From: Seminavis robusta
Taxonomy: Eukaryota; Bacillariophyta; Bacillariophyceae; Naviculales; Naviculaceae
DNA length: 64,000 nt
Direction: 5' to 3'
Assembly (NCBI GenBank): GCA_903772945.1
Contig: CAICTM010000173.1
Location: forward strand, 36,893-100,892
Part shown: piece by piece, positions 45,707-57,900 of the stretch
Layout: each line of letters opens with the position of its first letter
How positions within the stretch are numbered: the first letter of the stretch is position 1
Position numbers and translations under genes: made by a program
The notes under the pieces: generated by a model
Told to the model about the DNA's origin: nothing
Database searches by the model: none
Seen by the model: only the letters and a program-made list of their open reading frames with translations

Positions 45707-45917
45707 TCACCTCCTGCTGGGCATTCATTCTAATCAAAAATATACCATGACAATTCTGACTTGATACTGTACCGTAGCTATCGTACCGTACTGATAGCTA
45801 GCTCTAAGCATGCCACTGGCATCTGTGAATTTTCGGAAGTCCCCGTTCTCCTAGTAGGTTAATTTGTGCTACAGTTCATACTAAACCTTCACCTTCTTTT
45901 CACTCCAGCAAACCAAT
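45707..45917. other. Short convergent gap
   Basis: 211 bp between the PP2C and NOT3 stop codons, with ATAGCTAGCTC at 45794-45804. Nothing else is recognised. Confidence 0.5.
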
Positions 45918-48297
45918 TTACTGCAAAGAGTCTTCCAAAAACGAATACTCGAACCTGAAATCGGTCTTGATCCTCGTACACCAGCCAGTCTCGTAGTCGA
46001 AGTAGACGTAAGTGCCTTGCTCGTACTCATCGGTGGTGACCTTTGGTTCTTCGTGACGCTGGAACCAAGTCATGTACTTCTTGTGGAAACGCCAGCTCTG
46101 TTTCTTGAGCTCGCGAGCAGCCAAGTACTGCTGGTACGTTCCTTGCGAATAGTAAAAGATGAAGAACAAGCAGTCTGTTCCGAGCTTTTCAAAGACAGCA
46201 GGGTTCTCAAAGATGGGAGACGGCGTCGATGGGTAAGATGCCGGAGTGGGGTATGGGTTCTGCGGAGTGTAATGCCGTGAGCGCTCATTGTCGCCGTGGT
46301 TGGGCATGTTCGCAAACGAGTCATTCAATGCCGTGAGATACGACGAGCCAGAATCGAAACCACCACCCGTTGGAGCATTTGCTGGTGCGCTAGCAGGTGC
46401 ACCCAAGGGGCCACCTCCTGAGGCGTCCGAAGCTCCGAGTGTCAATCCTCCAAGGCCGGATGACAAGATATCCAGAGCTCCTCCTCCGCCACCCTGTCCA
46501 TGAGCCTGCAACTGTTGCGATTGCTGCTGCAACTTTTGCGCCTTTTGCTCTGCGGCTGCCGCTTGCTGTTGTGCCTGAAGTTGTGCCGCCTTCTGCTGTT
46601 GCTGCTTCGCCGCTTCTTGCTGTTGTCGCAACGCTTCGGCCTGTTGCTGCTTCAGCGCCTCTTGTTGAGCCTGCTGTTGCTGCTGCTGCTGTCGCAATGC
46701 CTCTTGCTGCCGTAGCGCTTCTTGTTGTTGCTTTTGCTGTAGCAACTGCTGTTGTTGTTGTTGCTGCTGCTGTAACTGCTGTTGTTGGCGCAACTGCTCT
46801 GCTTGAGCACGAGCCGCCTGCTGCTCTCGAAGAAGCTACGATAACGGGAAAGGTGGGCCATCGTAAGCACAAAACGACACGAATCGAGTCTAGTCCAACA
46901 CCGCACCATTGGTTGACTGTCACTCACCTTTTGCCGTTCTTTCTCTTGCTGCTCCGTTTCTCGTTTCAAAATTGCTGCCATACTGGCCCCCGTTGGGTGC
47001 GGCGGTGCCGATGCTCGTGTTGGCGGTACAGTGGTGGCTGCGACGACGGTCGGTGTGGTAGCGACAGGAGGAGCCGCTGATGTCGAATTGGCTCTTCCCA
47101 GTTTGGAGGGAGTGGCCTTTTCTTTCTCTTCTTTCTCCTTTGGAGCTCCAGCGCTGGACACCCGTGCTCGGCCAATGGTCATGGGGATCACTGAGGAGAG
47201 ACCAGTCTTTTTCGAATTTTTCTTGTCCTTGCTCCCTTTGGAGCCCGAGGAAGCCGCATCGTCCTGAGCGGGCTTTTTTGCAGGAGCCGCAATATGCGTG
47301 ACTCTGTCCACATTGACCACATCCAACTCTTCCAGCCCCAAGGCTTCGTAGAAAAAGTCTTCGTCGTACGCTTGTGCGTAATCTTCGTCCTCGTATGACT
47401 CGAGATAGTAATCTAGATCCTCTTTTATACTGTCGACGGTATCCACATCCAACCTATCGTTGTTGACGAGACGCATGATTCCCTCGAGCTTGCTGACATG
47501 GAACTTGTGGTTGAGGACATGAGTGTTGTATTCATCAATGGTGTGTTTGTTGGTTTTCTTTCCCTTTCCAGCCGACAATCGTTCAATTTCCACTTCCTTG
47601 TCTTCGACTTGCTGATTGAGTTTTTCAATGTACTCACCAATCCATGTAGTGCATGCCAACTTTGCTTCTTCGGCTGGATCTAGTTTTTCGGCTCGTGCCA
47701 GTCCCTCCTTGGAATATGTTTTTGTTTTGGTTTCCTTTTCGCAAATTTTGAATTGTTCCATTTTGGTTTCGATGAGTTTTCGAGCATCTATCAGGGGTTC
47801 CTTGTCCTTGACGTCCGAACTGCCAATCCACGTCTTTATTTGATCTCGCAGTCGTTGCAGCTTTTTGATTTCCTTTTTCAGATCCATCTCGTACTTTTCT
47901 TTTTGGTTCTGCTGCTCTGCCGAGTAGACCTTTTCCCAAATGTCGTCAAACAGCAGCACACCCTCATCGACCTTTTTCATCACCCGATCAATCTCGGCTT
48001 TGTGAGAAGGAAAAGGAAAAGAAAGAAAAGGCAACAAGGTCAGACAGCCAACGAGGAAATTCTACAAAAACATCCGCACAATCATGCATTCATTCATTCA
48101 TTCGATCGATGACCACTCGAAAAGACGCTATAGATAGTGCCCAACAATAGTAACCCCACCATGGCACGACGCCTCCAGTCTCTATTCCAATCTCCACATC
48201 TTCCCAGAATAGCAAGAGACGCACTACTAACGATCTAGCTAGATGTTCGGCAACCACCGCCATTGTGCTTACTTTGAAGTTTCCGTGCGTTCGACAT
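45918..48297 (-). CDS. CCR4-NOT complex subunit 3 (NOT3/NOT5) with long glutamine-rich linker
   Basis: Subunit of the deadenylase complex that removes mRNA poly(A) tails. Three exons (48273-48297, 46928-47997, 45918-46835) with a 275-nt and a 92-nt intron give 670 aa. The tiny first exon supplies MSNARKLQ, completed across a phase-1 intron to [13 protein letters not shown], matching the Not3 N-terminus. The coiled-coil Not3 domain (residues about 1-235) has the near-invariant [19 protein letters not shown] and [12 protein letters not shown]. Residues about 365-470 are extremely Gln-rich, with runs of up to nine Q, encoded by mixed CAA/CAG. The C-terminal NOT box (about 565-670) is intact: [59 protein letters not shown]. 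Divergent from the dioxygenase gene. Confidence 0.95.
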
Positions 48298-48631
48298 GGT
48301 TTCGAAAAAGTCTATCACACTATAATCAATCCAAACAATATCAACACCCCTGGCCAAGATCCTTTCTCCAACTCGGCGGTAACAAGAGCCTAGTACTGTG
48401 CTGTGCGGTCGAAAGCGCAAAAGTGCCCTCGACCCCGACCGTCATGGTCCCCCTTCAACAGGGACGGACGAAGGAAGGACGTTGATTGGCGCCGGACGAA
48501 AGCAAACTCGACACAAGATTCGACCCATGCGATGAGAACCCTCACTTGCACTCATCCAAATATCGGACACACCAGCCTGACTGATACATGTATGCATACA
48601 TTGAACCTTCACTCAGCGCTACCAATACGGT
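48298..48631. promoter_or_regulatory. Divergent spacer between NOT3 and dioxygenase genes
   Basis: 334 bp between start codons. No motif is recognised; ACATGTATGCATACA sits at 48586-48600. Confidence 0.45.
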
Positions 48632-49582
48632 ATGGATATCGAGAACAAGACGACGACACGGGATGACTTTGGTGTTGACAATTTTCAAGAGAATGGATTT
48701 GCTGTTTGTCCTGCCATTATCACAGAGAGTGAGGCATCCAATGCCCTCGATCAAATAAGAACACATTTTGGAAACGACCGTCCTCTCGAGGAACTCCAAG
48801 GGAATGATCGATTCAAAATCCATCTCTTTTTGTCAGAATTAAGTCGCATAGTGCACCATCCTACCTTGATCCAAGCGGTACGGCAAGCGCTGCAGACAGA
48901 GTCCATTGCTCTGTGGTCCTCGGATCTCAACATTAAAGCACCGAATTCAAAGCAGTACTTTAGCGAACACCAAGATGCTACCTATACTGGATTGCAGCCA
49001 GCTCATCGTGGTTTGACAGTGTGGGTCGCCTTGTCCGATCCGGTGGGCATCCAGGAGGGGTGTTTATCTTTTCTACGAGGATCGCACAAATTGGGACAAT
49101 TGCCACATTTCGAAGAGGATGATGGGACAACCAACAATAATAATGGCGACAATATGCTCAGTCGAGGACAACGCGTACTGTATGATCCTCAAACGCTGGA
49201 TAGCAATTGGATCTCTCTTCCACTACGAGCAGGCGAAGCTACACTGCATCATTTCTATACCATTCACAAGTCGGGACACAATCTGCACCCCACAAAAGCA
49301 AGGGTGGGATTGGCACTGCGGTATATCGCACACGACGTGAGACAAACTGGTCCCGTCCGAGAGTGCATTACGTGGATTGATGACGATACGGATGATGGAA
49401 CTTCCAATGCAGCAAAGCGACAATTATTGATGAGTGAATACTTTGATTTGGAACCAAGGTTGCCCACAAATCCAAGTGACGCGGATATTCAGCGGGGGAA
49501 AGAGGCGCATGACGAAGCAATGCGTCGTGAGGCGTCCAATTACTTTCATGACAGCTCCACTGCTAAAGCTTATGATGGATGA
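48632..49582 (+). CDS. Phytanoyl-CoA dioxygenase (PhyH) family Fe(II)/2-oxoglutarate oxygenase
   Basis: A single exon of 316 aa with no targeting signal, so probably cytosolic. The frame starts at ATG 48632 (MDIENKTTTRDDFGVDNFQ) and leads at once into the PhyH opening FQENGFAVCPAIIT. The iron ligands are visible: HQD (in YFSEHQDATYTG) and the distal His in ATLHHFYTIHKSGHN. The 2-oxoglutarate Arg follows in ARVGLALRYIAHDV. GCLSFLRGSHKLGQLPH is the usual family turn. PhyH members act on fatty acyl-CoAs, but many bacterial and algal relatives hydroxylate small molecules such as ectoine or toxins' precursors, so the substrate is undecided. Confidence 0.9.
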   Translation: MDIENKTTTRDDFGVDNFQENGFAVCPAIITESEASNALDQIRTHFGNDRPLEELQGNDRFKIHLFLSELSRIVHHPTLIQAVRQALQTESIALWSSDLNIKAPNSKQYFSEHQDATYTGLQPAHRGLTVWVALSDPVGIQEGCLSFLRGSHKLGQLPHFEEDDGTTNNNNGDNMLSRGQRVLYDPQTLDSNWISLPLRAGEATLHHFYTIHKSGHNLHPTKARVGLALRYIAHDVRQTGPVRECITWIDDDTDDGTSNAAKRQLLMSEYFDLEPRLPTNPSDADIQRGKEAHDEAMRREASNYFHDSSTAKAYDG

Positions 49583-49716
49583 TCAAGCCAAATAAATAAT
49601 CATACGATTTTAGCAAAAAGTGACTGAATTAAGTAGGTTTTAATCAGCACAAACTGCCGAATCGCTAAAACACGAGCTTTCACTCTGTGGTAACTTTTTT
49701 CGGTTGTTTGACTTTT
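49583..49716. other. Short flank
   Basis: 3' flank of the dioxygenase gene. Nothing is recognised. Confidence 0.4.
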
Positions 49717-50208
49717 TCATCCCCCTTGGGAATCATCAGTGCTTGGGCTATTGTGGTACTTATGAAATCGAGGTTTATGTCGGCATGCTCCGTATATTTC
49801 GTTGCAGGAGTTGATCAGCTTTTCTGGCGATTCTCTGGATCGTTTCAGTATCTCGAGTCGCTCCCTGTTGCATAGGCTGCAGTGTCGTGTCCCGAAGGTC
49901 TTGACAGTGCTGATGGGGTTGCCTTGCCATAGGATGCTAATTTCGATGCTGTTCCTTTGAATGTCGCCGTTAAGTCGGAATGGTGAAGGATATGCGAAGT
50001 TTTGGAATTCATTGGCGAAGTGTCTTGCGTATGAATCTGACTTGCGTTTTCCGTAGAGGAGACGCATGACGTCGGCGAAGTGTTGGTATGTTCGTTCTTT
50101 GACGTTTCGTTGGGTAAATAAATAATCATGGAGAAAAGCTGCCAACCTCTCGTCACTGTAAACGGCAAGCAAGGGAAAGAGTGCGGGTATCCAACTTAGC
50201 AGAAACAC
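49717..50208 (-). pseudogene. Retroelement relic: C-terminal GIY-YIG-endonuclease-like fragment with zinc motif
   Basis: An open 163-aa frame that reads TQRNVKERTYQHFADVMRLL, then KSDSYARHFANEF, ISILWQGNPIS, KTFGTRHCSLCNRERLEIL and NSCNEIYGACRHKPRFHKY. The order (Arg-rich helix with HF-DV, SDSxxxHF, then C-LC..ER..I and N-x-CRHKxxF) resembles the C-terminal endonuclease and Cys/His region found in many eukaryotic retroelement polyproteins. No reverse transcriptase is present upstream, so it is a truncated copy. Related remains lie at 25437-25690. The family assignment is by recalled motif pattern, so it is moderate at best. Confidence 0.45.
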
Positions 50209-51723
50209 TACTAGCTAGTAACTCTAGATGGTCAGCTAGCTAATACGGTAGCAATTTTGATACTTCCCCTCTCAAAGATTCCCTCTTGGTTGGCTGGCTC
50301 CGGTGTCGTACCGGTAAGCATAGAGTTTAGCTTATTGTTGCAGCCAGCCTTACGAGCCAAGCACACTCCGGCCGCACCACTTTTGGACCCATCGAATGTT
50401 GAGTGTTGAGGCCGAGGCCCCGACTTGGAGTCTCACTTTTTCCTTCTTTTGTCACGTCCGTCTCTCTGGCTCCTTTGAAGCTGTGAAGCACTCAGCTAGC
50501 TAGCTAGACTACTGTACCGGTATGGGCGATGCTGTGGCAACGAATGTTTGTTGGTCACATCTCTCAGAGGAAGCAATGAGGTTGGGCACCCCTATTTGAT
50601 GCCCAGCCCCATTACTTCCCGGTTCAACACTGCAGTGTGAGAACCTCTGCAAAGTCTGCTCTACTGTTCTACAAATACTACATGTAGCTACCGTAGCCAG
50701 CTCCAACCAATGCAATCATCATCACTGCAGAGATCAGGGGTCAACTAACAAAAAAAAGGTGCTTCACTCTTCAAATTACGCGTGTCATTCTTGCTCAGAG
50801 ACCATGCTAATTTTCTCTGTATGTGAAAGCGTTTGTTTAATGCACGGTCCGAAGACCGTGCCACTGCTTGAATGCAATTTTGTTGTATATAAAGAAAACA
50901 AAAAAAGCTGGAGGTGCGCATTTGATCGCGATTGGACGGATTCTCATTCTCTGCTACCGGTACTACATGTACATGTTCCCATTGGGCTTTGAATTTGACC
51001 GCGTTGGTTCATTGAATGTTTGTTTCTAAGAACCCTGCTACCGTACCCATCGAAATACTTGTGGCTTGGATAACGATGGGGAAGACGAGTGCACGGCAAT
51101 AACCCACCGACTCAGACACTGACTCGATCGGACCCTTTTAATCGATTGAATGCTTCGATCGATTGATTTGAATGAATTCGATTCCATTGATCTGCATGGA
51201 TGGCCAATCCATCTCAAAGCTCATAAGACGAAACCTTCAAGGGAGGATAAACATCAGCTTGCATCTAGCTACTATAGCTAGCTCAACTAATTGTCTTGGT
51301 TGACCAGTGTAGCGGAGCATTCCTTGGATGGGTCCATTGCAACACGGTACCGGAATGTCAACACCCAGCAGACCAAATCACACGGATCCAATTCCTAGCT
51401 GCCAGCTTGGGTGATGGCTATGTCCTGTCTGGGCAGCTGATAAAACAAAACAGTGGAAGCACTGGGTGTCTATCCTAGAATACCCCAGAACGTGACATTG
51501 CCGACCAATTAAGGAGCAGTCTCGCGGTGCCAAAGGACTAACAATGACGACCACAATGGCTCACAACCATATTCTTGCCTGTGGCGTAAGGCAGTATTGT
51601 TCGGCGAAATATCAATTGGTTGTCTTCCTGCTTGGGGAAGGACAACCCAAGCTTTGACAGAATTCACTTCCAGTCAAGGAAAAAGCCAAATCACCAGATC
51701 GCCTCTCGTGGTTAACTCCAGTC
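50209..51723. other. 1.5-kb gene-free interval
   Basis: No convincing coding frame. It is dense in short palindromes: CTAGCTAGTAACT and GTCAGCTAGCTAATAC (50210-50245), AGCTAGCTAGCTAGAC (50495-50508), TACCGGTATGGG (50516-50527), TACATGTACATG (50963-50974). An ATCGATTGA-rich tract occupies 51120-51195. It holds the 3' flank of the symporter gene at its right end. Confidence 0.5.
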
Positions 51724-54474
51724 TCACAAATGCGGTTGTATATTGTAGTTTTGCAGTTGCTGTTGTGTTGAAGCAACAATGCTATCAATCTCCGTTGGAG
51801 GGATGCCAAGTTTTTCAAGGATTTGACGCCGCCGTTTGTACACCAAATCGTTTCGCTCGTCGTAAGCAGTTCGATGTGCCAGCTCTTCGGGAGTCAGTTC
51901 GAGGACGTCGGGGTCTGGTTCTTCCATATCTGGGGTTGACATTATAGGTGAAGGGGCAGGCGCCGGATTCAGAGAAATGGCACTTCCGCTCCTTGTCCTT
52001 TTCGGTGTTCGTCGAACATAGCGTGGGAACCGATTAGGCATTACGTAGATTGAATAATACATCATAACGGTTGGGATCAGGAGGGTTGCAATCATGTTGA
52101 CGACCCACCAAGGAAGACTCCCCAAGAGAGTTTCGCCAAGGTTTTGAATGTTGTCGGGAACACCTGGGAGGACCCATGGGGTAGACCACAAGATGGCGAA
52201 GAACATGAGCAAGGAGTACCAAGCATTTGTCATCGGTTCCTTTACGCCGTTCATCATCCTCCAAAGGAGGTCCGGAGTCAAGGGCTTCTCTCCAAATCGA
52301 GATCTACGAGGGACGTCCCATTTGGGTCTGTTGAAGATCAGATCTCGCTGAGTTGCAGCTTGTTGATTGCGATCCAATGACATCATGGGTGCAGGCCGAT
52401 AATCCCTTCGTTCAGGGAAGAACTTTCTGCGAATCGATTCGAGGACGACAATCAAAGCCAGTTGTATGGCCAACCCAGAGACCCCCGCGTCCAATGCAAC
52501 ATCAGCCCCTGCGGATGCAATGTAACCGAAGTAAATGGCAAACACATAAACGAATGTGATCATGGCACTGAAAGCCAGGATCCACGGATGACAATCATAG
52601 TCCTCCTTGGCAAACAAGCCGATGAGAAAGATCCATATAGACTGCGCTGATAGCTGAAAGTTGATACTGGCAACTTCACTGACACCTTTGTCCCAGGAAA
52701 TGCTGTCGCCATCAATACCACGATACGATATTTTGAGAAAAAGGGGCAAACCGAACATTTCACACGCATGCAAACACCCAACAAGGAACGTACCCCATCA
52801 GAGAAGAAATGACAACAGCGCAGAAGGACACAGCCCGCCCAACCCAAACCATGGTGGCTGGTGAAGCATCCGGAGAGAAGGGGTACACTACTTCTTCCGT
52901 GACCAGCTGAGATATGGCCACCAGTAGGGAATCGGCTGTACTCATAATGGCCGCCAAAGTGGCAGTGCTGCAAACAAAATGGATTGGTGTTGGCAACAGA
53001 AAAGATGAGCAGGAGGAAGTGTCAACTCGTTCAGCCAAGAATCTAAAGAACTGCCCCAAGACTTACACAGCTAAGAGCCCCACCAGTTTGGGGAATCCTC
53101 CCAATCCTATCACCTCCGACAACAGTTCAGTGAAGGCATTGGTCACTGTCTCATCCTTGCCAAGATCTTTTAAGATCTGGACTGCCACTGTCCCGATGAA
53201 GACTCCCCCGAGCATGAGAACCCAAACTCCAGCTCCCATTGTCGCGTATGCGTACTTGAGGGAGACTAGGTCTCGTGCAGCATAGTTTCGTTGCATCATG
53301 TGTGGAAATGAAAAGAAGGAAAAAAGCGTGATGCAGAATTGCCACATGTTCAACTGGGCCGCACGGGTCGGTGTTTGATAAAAGTCTGGTCTCGGGTAGA
53401 CAGTTGGGTCGATGGACTTCCAGCCACCAAAGTGCTTTGCAATAATGGGCGGTAAGCATAAGTATGCCACAGCCATGACCCCCCCTTGGACACAGTCCGT
53501 CATGGCTACACAACGCAATCCACCCACCCATTCCAAAAGCAGAGTGATTGCCATGATGATCAAAACTGGATATGCTTCGTCCTGGTCGAGCCCAAAGATT
53601 GAATTGAAAGTAGACTTCAAGGCCACCACTTGTGCCGTCAAGTAGAAAATAGATGGGACAATCTGAAGGATCAGCACGGTGTACCTCAATACTTGGCTTT
53701 GGAATCTATCCGTAATAAAGTCAACGGATGTCTTGTGATTTCGCTTTTTAAAAGAGAGTTGAATAGGAGTGTTGGATTGTTCGTTAGTACCGTAGTGACA
53801 AAGCCCAAGAATCGTGTCTTTGGAAGATGCTTTCTTACCACTAATGCAGCCTTTCGTAGTCTCAAGCCTGTCCCCAAAACTCCAGTCATGATTGCCATGC
53901 TTGAAGCCAGCCAACGCAGGGCCATAAAACCGTTCTTTGAGTAGGCTTCATTGGGGATTCCTTTTTGCGGGGATAGTATTTGAGTAAGCAGATTTAAGAT
54001 TTCAAGGAGAAGGAAATATTAGATGGAAAACGAGGACAGGAAGAATCAAGGCAAAGAATAAAGAAATCAGCTGTGGCAGTTTGTCTACCTTCCTTGGCTT
54101 GACATACCTACAACTGTGTAGCCGCTGAAAAAGCTTGCAAAGATGGTTCCCGTGGTAAGGACCGGCCCCAAGGACCGGCCTCCCAAATAGTGGCTGTACA
54201 AGATGTCCACATTCTCGCTGACGGCGGGAGAAAATCCAATAGCGGAAACGATGGATGCACCCGATGCCAGCCCATTGATGTTGTTCCGAGCACTCACTTC
54301 CGCAGAGCCGTGGGTGCTGTTGGTACTCAGATTCAGCACGCCATTGTTGCGAGCTGTCTGGCGATTCGCCGTTCTTCGATTCTGAATGTTGGCCCATACG
54401 GCACATACCAGCAGGACACAAAAGTAGATTGAAATGATCACATAGAGACCCGTCTTATGCTCTTCCAGGGACAT
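51724..54474 (-). CDS. Sodium:solute symporter family (SSS) transporter
   Basis: Predicted Na+-driven uptake of a small solute such as proline, urea or an organic acid. Five exons (54108-54474, 53791-53960, 53067-53743, 52794-52967, 51724 to about 52678) with consistent phases give about 780 aa and some 13 TM segments. Family marks are GGRSLGPVLTTGTIFASFFS and SGYTVVGIPNEAYSKNGFMA at the N-terminal core, then RLRKAALVVRKHLP, DFITDRFQSQVLRY, GGLRCVAMTDCVQGGVM, MMQRNYAARDLVSLKYA, and STATLAAIMSTADSLLVAIS. The Ser-Thr-Ala-Asp helix matches the Na2-site region of PutP/vSGLT. The acceptor of the last intron is uncertain (52678 or 52666). The C-terminal 200 aa, with two or more TM and a long charged tail (ELTPEELAHRTAYDERNDLV), extend beyond bacterial members. 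The substrate cannot be told from sequence. Confidence 0.85.
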
Positions 54475-54988
54475 GGTGGTACCGGTACTCACGCAGCACA
54501 ACAAGCTAGCTAGCACTGGCGAGATGTGTGCGAGGTTCGTAACCGACAGACAGAATCAACAAACACAACTGATGGTACCGCCATCGCTAGCTTGTATGTT
54601 CCCTTTCCTCTATCGTGATGGGGATCGAGATCGCAGGTGGAATAATGCAATAAGACGAGCTGCGTCAATCTTCAATCCACTTTGCCGGAGGGTATAATAA
54701 AATAATAGTAGGATCATCGATCCTCAAGGTACTAGCTAGTATCCAGCTTAGCAATCGGATGTCGTAGCTAGTTTAGAAATGTATACCTTCACCCTAATGT
54801 GGCGGCATTGGGCAACGGTCAACTTCTGCCGCCAAGGCCTCGACACGAAGAGCCAGTGCACTTGTCTTCTTTCGCCTGATCCTTGCCATCACTCTTTGCT
54901 GCTACCGGTATCCTCAAGCAAACAGTGCCAGCTAGCTAGAGCGAGTATATATTAATACGACACATCCATCCATCCATCTGTATGTCAC
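54475..54988. promoter_or_regulatory. Divergent spacer between symporter and Vac14 genes
   Basis: 514 bp, with TACCGGTACTC (54480-54490), AGCTAGCTAGCAC (54504-54516), CTAGCTAGTATC (54731-54742) and a CATC tandem run (54963-54977) just before ATG 54989. No named promoter element. Confidence 0.45.
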
Positions 54989-57900
54989 ATGTCCCAGATG
55001 AGTCTAGACGAAGATATCGAGCTGCACATCACCCCGAGTGCCGATGACATTCTCGAGGTGTCTCCCGTGAACAGTAAAGAGAGCTATGCTCAATCTTACC
55101 ATTCGTCGACATCGGCAGGAGCCAGTCCTACAGCTTCCATGCGCCATCGACGACATCTACCCAATGAAGATGCCTTTAGTTCTTCCAGTGACGGATCCGA
55201 CGATGAGCAGGACTACGACGATACGAGGCAACCGCCACCCAGAAGAATTACTGGTACCGACCCTAGCAGCAATTCCCGCAACCCCAATATTCTTATCCAA
55301 CAAAGCACCAGCAGCATTTCCCACGTGGCATCAGCCTCGCCCACTTCCCAGCAACAACAACAACAACAACAGAGACCATTACATGTACGAACCAACAACA
55401 ACTCCAAAGGAGCCAGTCAAACGCCCCAAAATACCCATAATAATCAGCAGCAACAGCAGCCACAGTCGAAAGGTCGTAGCAGTCAAGCACAATCCGAATT
55501 TGACAAGGCATTGTTGACCGGTGTGCCTTCCAGAGGCCATGCTACTTCCTTTTTCAATGAATCAACTGACTATACCGACGCCAATGCGTCGTCTTCCGAT
55601 GGCATTGAACACCCATATCATCCACCTCAACAACAACCTAGCATCCCAGAAGACGATGAGGTTTCGGCTGCTGCTACCCACGCTACAGCTTACTCGAATG
55701 CACAATCACATACTTCCTCCTCCAGCATGAAAAAGCACCGAAAAACTCATAAAGTCAGCATCACCACAACCACACACTCATCCGCCAATTCGGTTGCATC
55801 CGTGGCATCCGCCGCATCGTCCACCTACAATCCACTCTCCAGTCTCAATGCCAATAATAGTAGTCAAGCCAGTCAAAACAAGTTTGCCCTCCACAATACT
55901 GGATCGTTTGATGGAGGAGCCAGTCTCGCAGGTCGATCCACAACCAGCTCACAACAACAGCAGCAGCAACCACAGACACACAAAAACAACAATGACGACC
56001 ATCTCGACTCGACAAATAATAATAATGCTCAAGACTTGAGCAGTGGAGTCTTACCGGATGTACTCATGACAATGCGACAAAAGATTGAATCCATGCAATT
56101 GTTTGACAGTGACATGATGAAATTGGCATCGTCGGATGCCAGGCATATGGATGAAATGGCAGCCGAAACCAGAGAATCACTCAAACGGTCATCGCAACAA
56201 TCCATATCGGCAGCAGTACTAGTGTCGCTGGCACACAAACGATACGAACGACGGCGACTCGCAGCCATGGAGATTGAAAAAGTTGTCAGGAGTTTGGTAC
56301 AACAAAATGAGTTGGAACGAGTCCGGGCCATTTTGCTGCTGCTGAGTGATGACTACGTACGATCCACCAGTGAGGATGCCCGCAAGGGAGGTGTTGTGGC
56401 ATTGGCTGCCTGTGCCATTGGACTCAAAAAGGCCAATGATGTGGCAACTGTGATGGAATGCCGAGACTTGATTCTGGCAAGTGTAGTTCACGCATGTCAA
56501 GATCACTCCCAACGGGTCCGCTACTATGCCACAGAATCGCTCTTCAATGTAGTCAAAGTGATTCCAGGCTTGGCGGTCCAACATTTCTTCATTCTGTTTG
56601 AGATCCTCAGGTCTTTGTATGCAGATGTAGATGTGGATGTGCGGAGTGGAGCCGAGTTGTTGGACAAGAAGTTGAAAGAAGTGATTGTGGGAGCCTGTAA
56701 CTCGGGATCATTTAGCACTGATGCCTGTGTTCCAGTCTTTGCACGATTTGTCTACATGAGGAACAAGGCCACCAAACGATTGACGTTGACATGGTTGCAA
56801 GAACTCAATGAAAAGCTCATTGGGGCGCCAATATTGGAGTTCCTACACCTCTTCCTGGGAGGCATCTTCGACATGGTGGCTGATCCCTCCTTGGCCATTC
56901 GACAATCTGCACTGGCGTTTCTTCAATCCGTCTTGCCCAAGTTGTTGGTTGTCAATTCGGAAGCTATTGCCGACATGGATCATGAAGGAATGAAGGTAGA
57001 TTTTGACAAGATCCTACAATCGTTGGTCACCACCATGGAGCACCCGGATCCCTTTGTTCGGAAAGTTGCCATGTACTGGATGTCTCGAATCGTAAAGGCG
57101 CACATGAAAGAACTTCATGCTCGAAGCCAGGCGACCAAAGGCAACAAAAAATCTTCCAACATGATGAATCCGGATGGCAGGGTGAGCCCAGCCGATAAAC
57201 CTGGCAAAGATGCTCCAAGCGGCGCCGAACAAGACAAGCCTGATCCTGGCAATGGCGACAGTAGCGATCGTGAACGAAAAAGCGAAAAGGGAAAGCCACC
57301 ACGATTCAGCGCCGCTTCCATATCGGTGCGAAACTCATTGCCTCACGTGCTCCCTGGTATTCTGCTGAGGTAAGGCGGCCTTGTGTTTCTTGGTTCCCAT
57401 TACGAATGTGAAAACTAATACCATCTCTCGCTTTTTGTTCACCACCACCCCAGTATTGGTGACAATTTCAACTCAAAGAGCGGTTCACACAAAGACACCT
57501 TTCTGCCAGACCAAACAACAAACGAACTTGCGGAACAGACGAACGCCTACTTGCGTGACGCAGTCAGACGTGATGGCCAAGCTTACGTTCAGCATCTGGA
57601 CAGCTTCATTGTTGCCCTTCGTGAGGAACTCGATTCACCGGGAGGCATAAGTGCTCGAAACCCACCGGCTGAAGAACGCAAGTTGTACAGAATAGATGTC
57701 AATAGAGACGGCACAGGAATTGAGAGTCCAGGGTGGTACCGAGCCAGCAATGACACGAAAGAGAGAAATGAGGAATCGATGGTTTCTTCCCGTCTTTGCG
57801 CCTTGCATTGGATCATTGTACTCTACGAAAGCGTAGTTCCTGATGCTTTGAAAGCTGAGGTAAGAGAATGGAAGTTTCGAGCTGACAATTTGTCACTTGC

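Noticed and set aside
46397-47080. Long Ala/Val/Leu-rich plus-strand frame opposite NOT3
   Set aside because: It is the antisense shadow of the CAA/CAG Gln-rich tract and adjacent Ala-rich exon.
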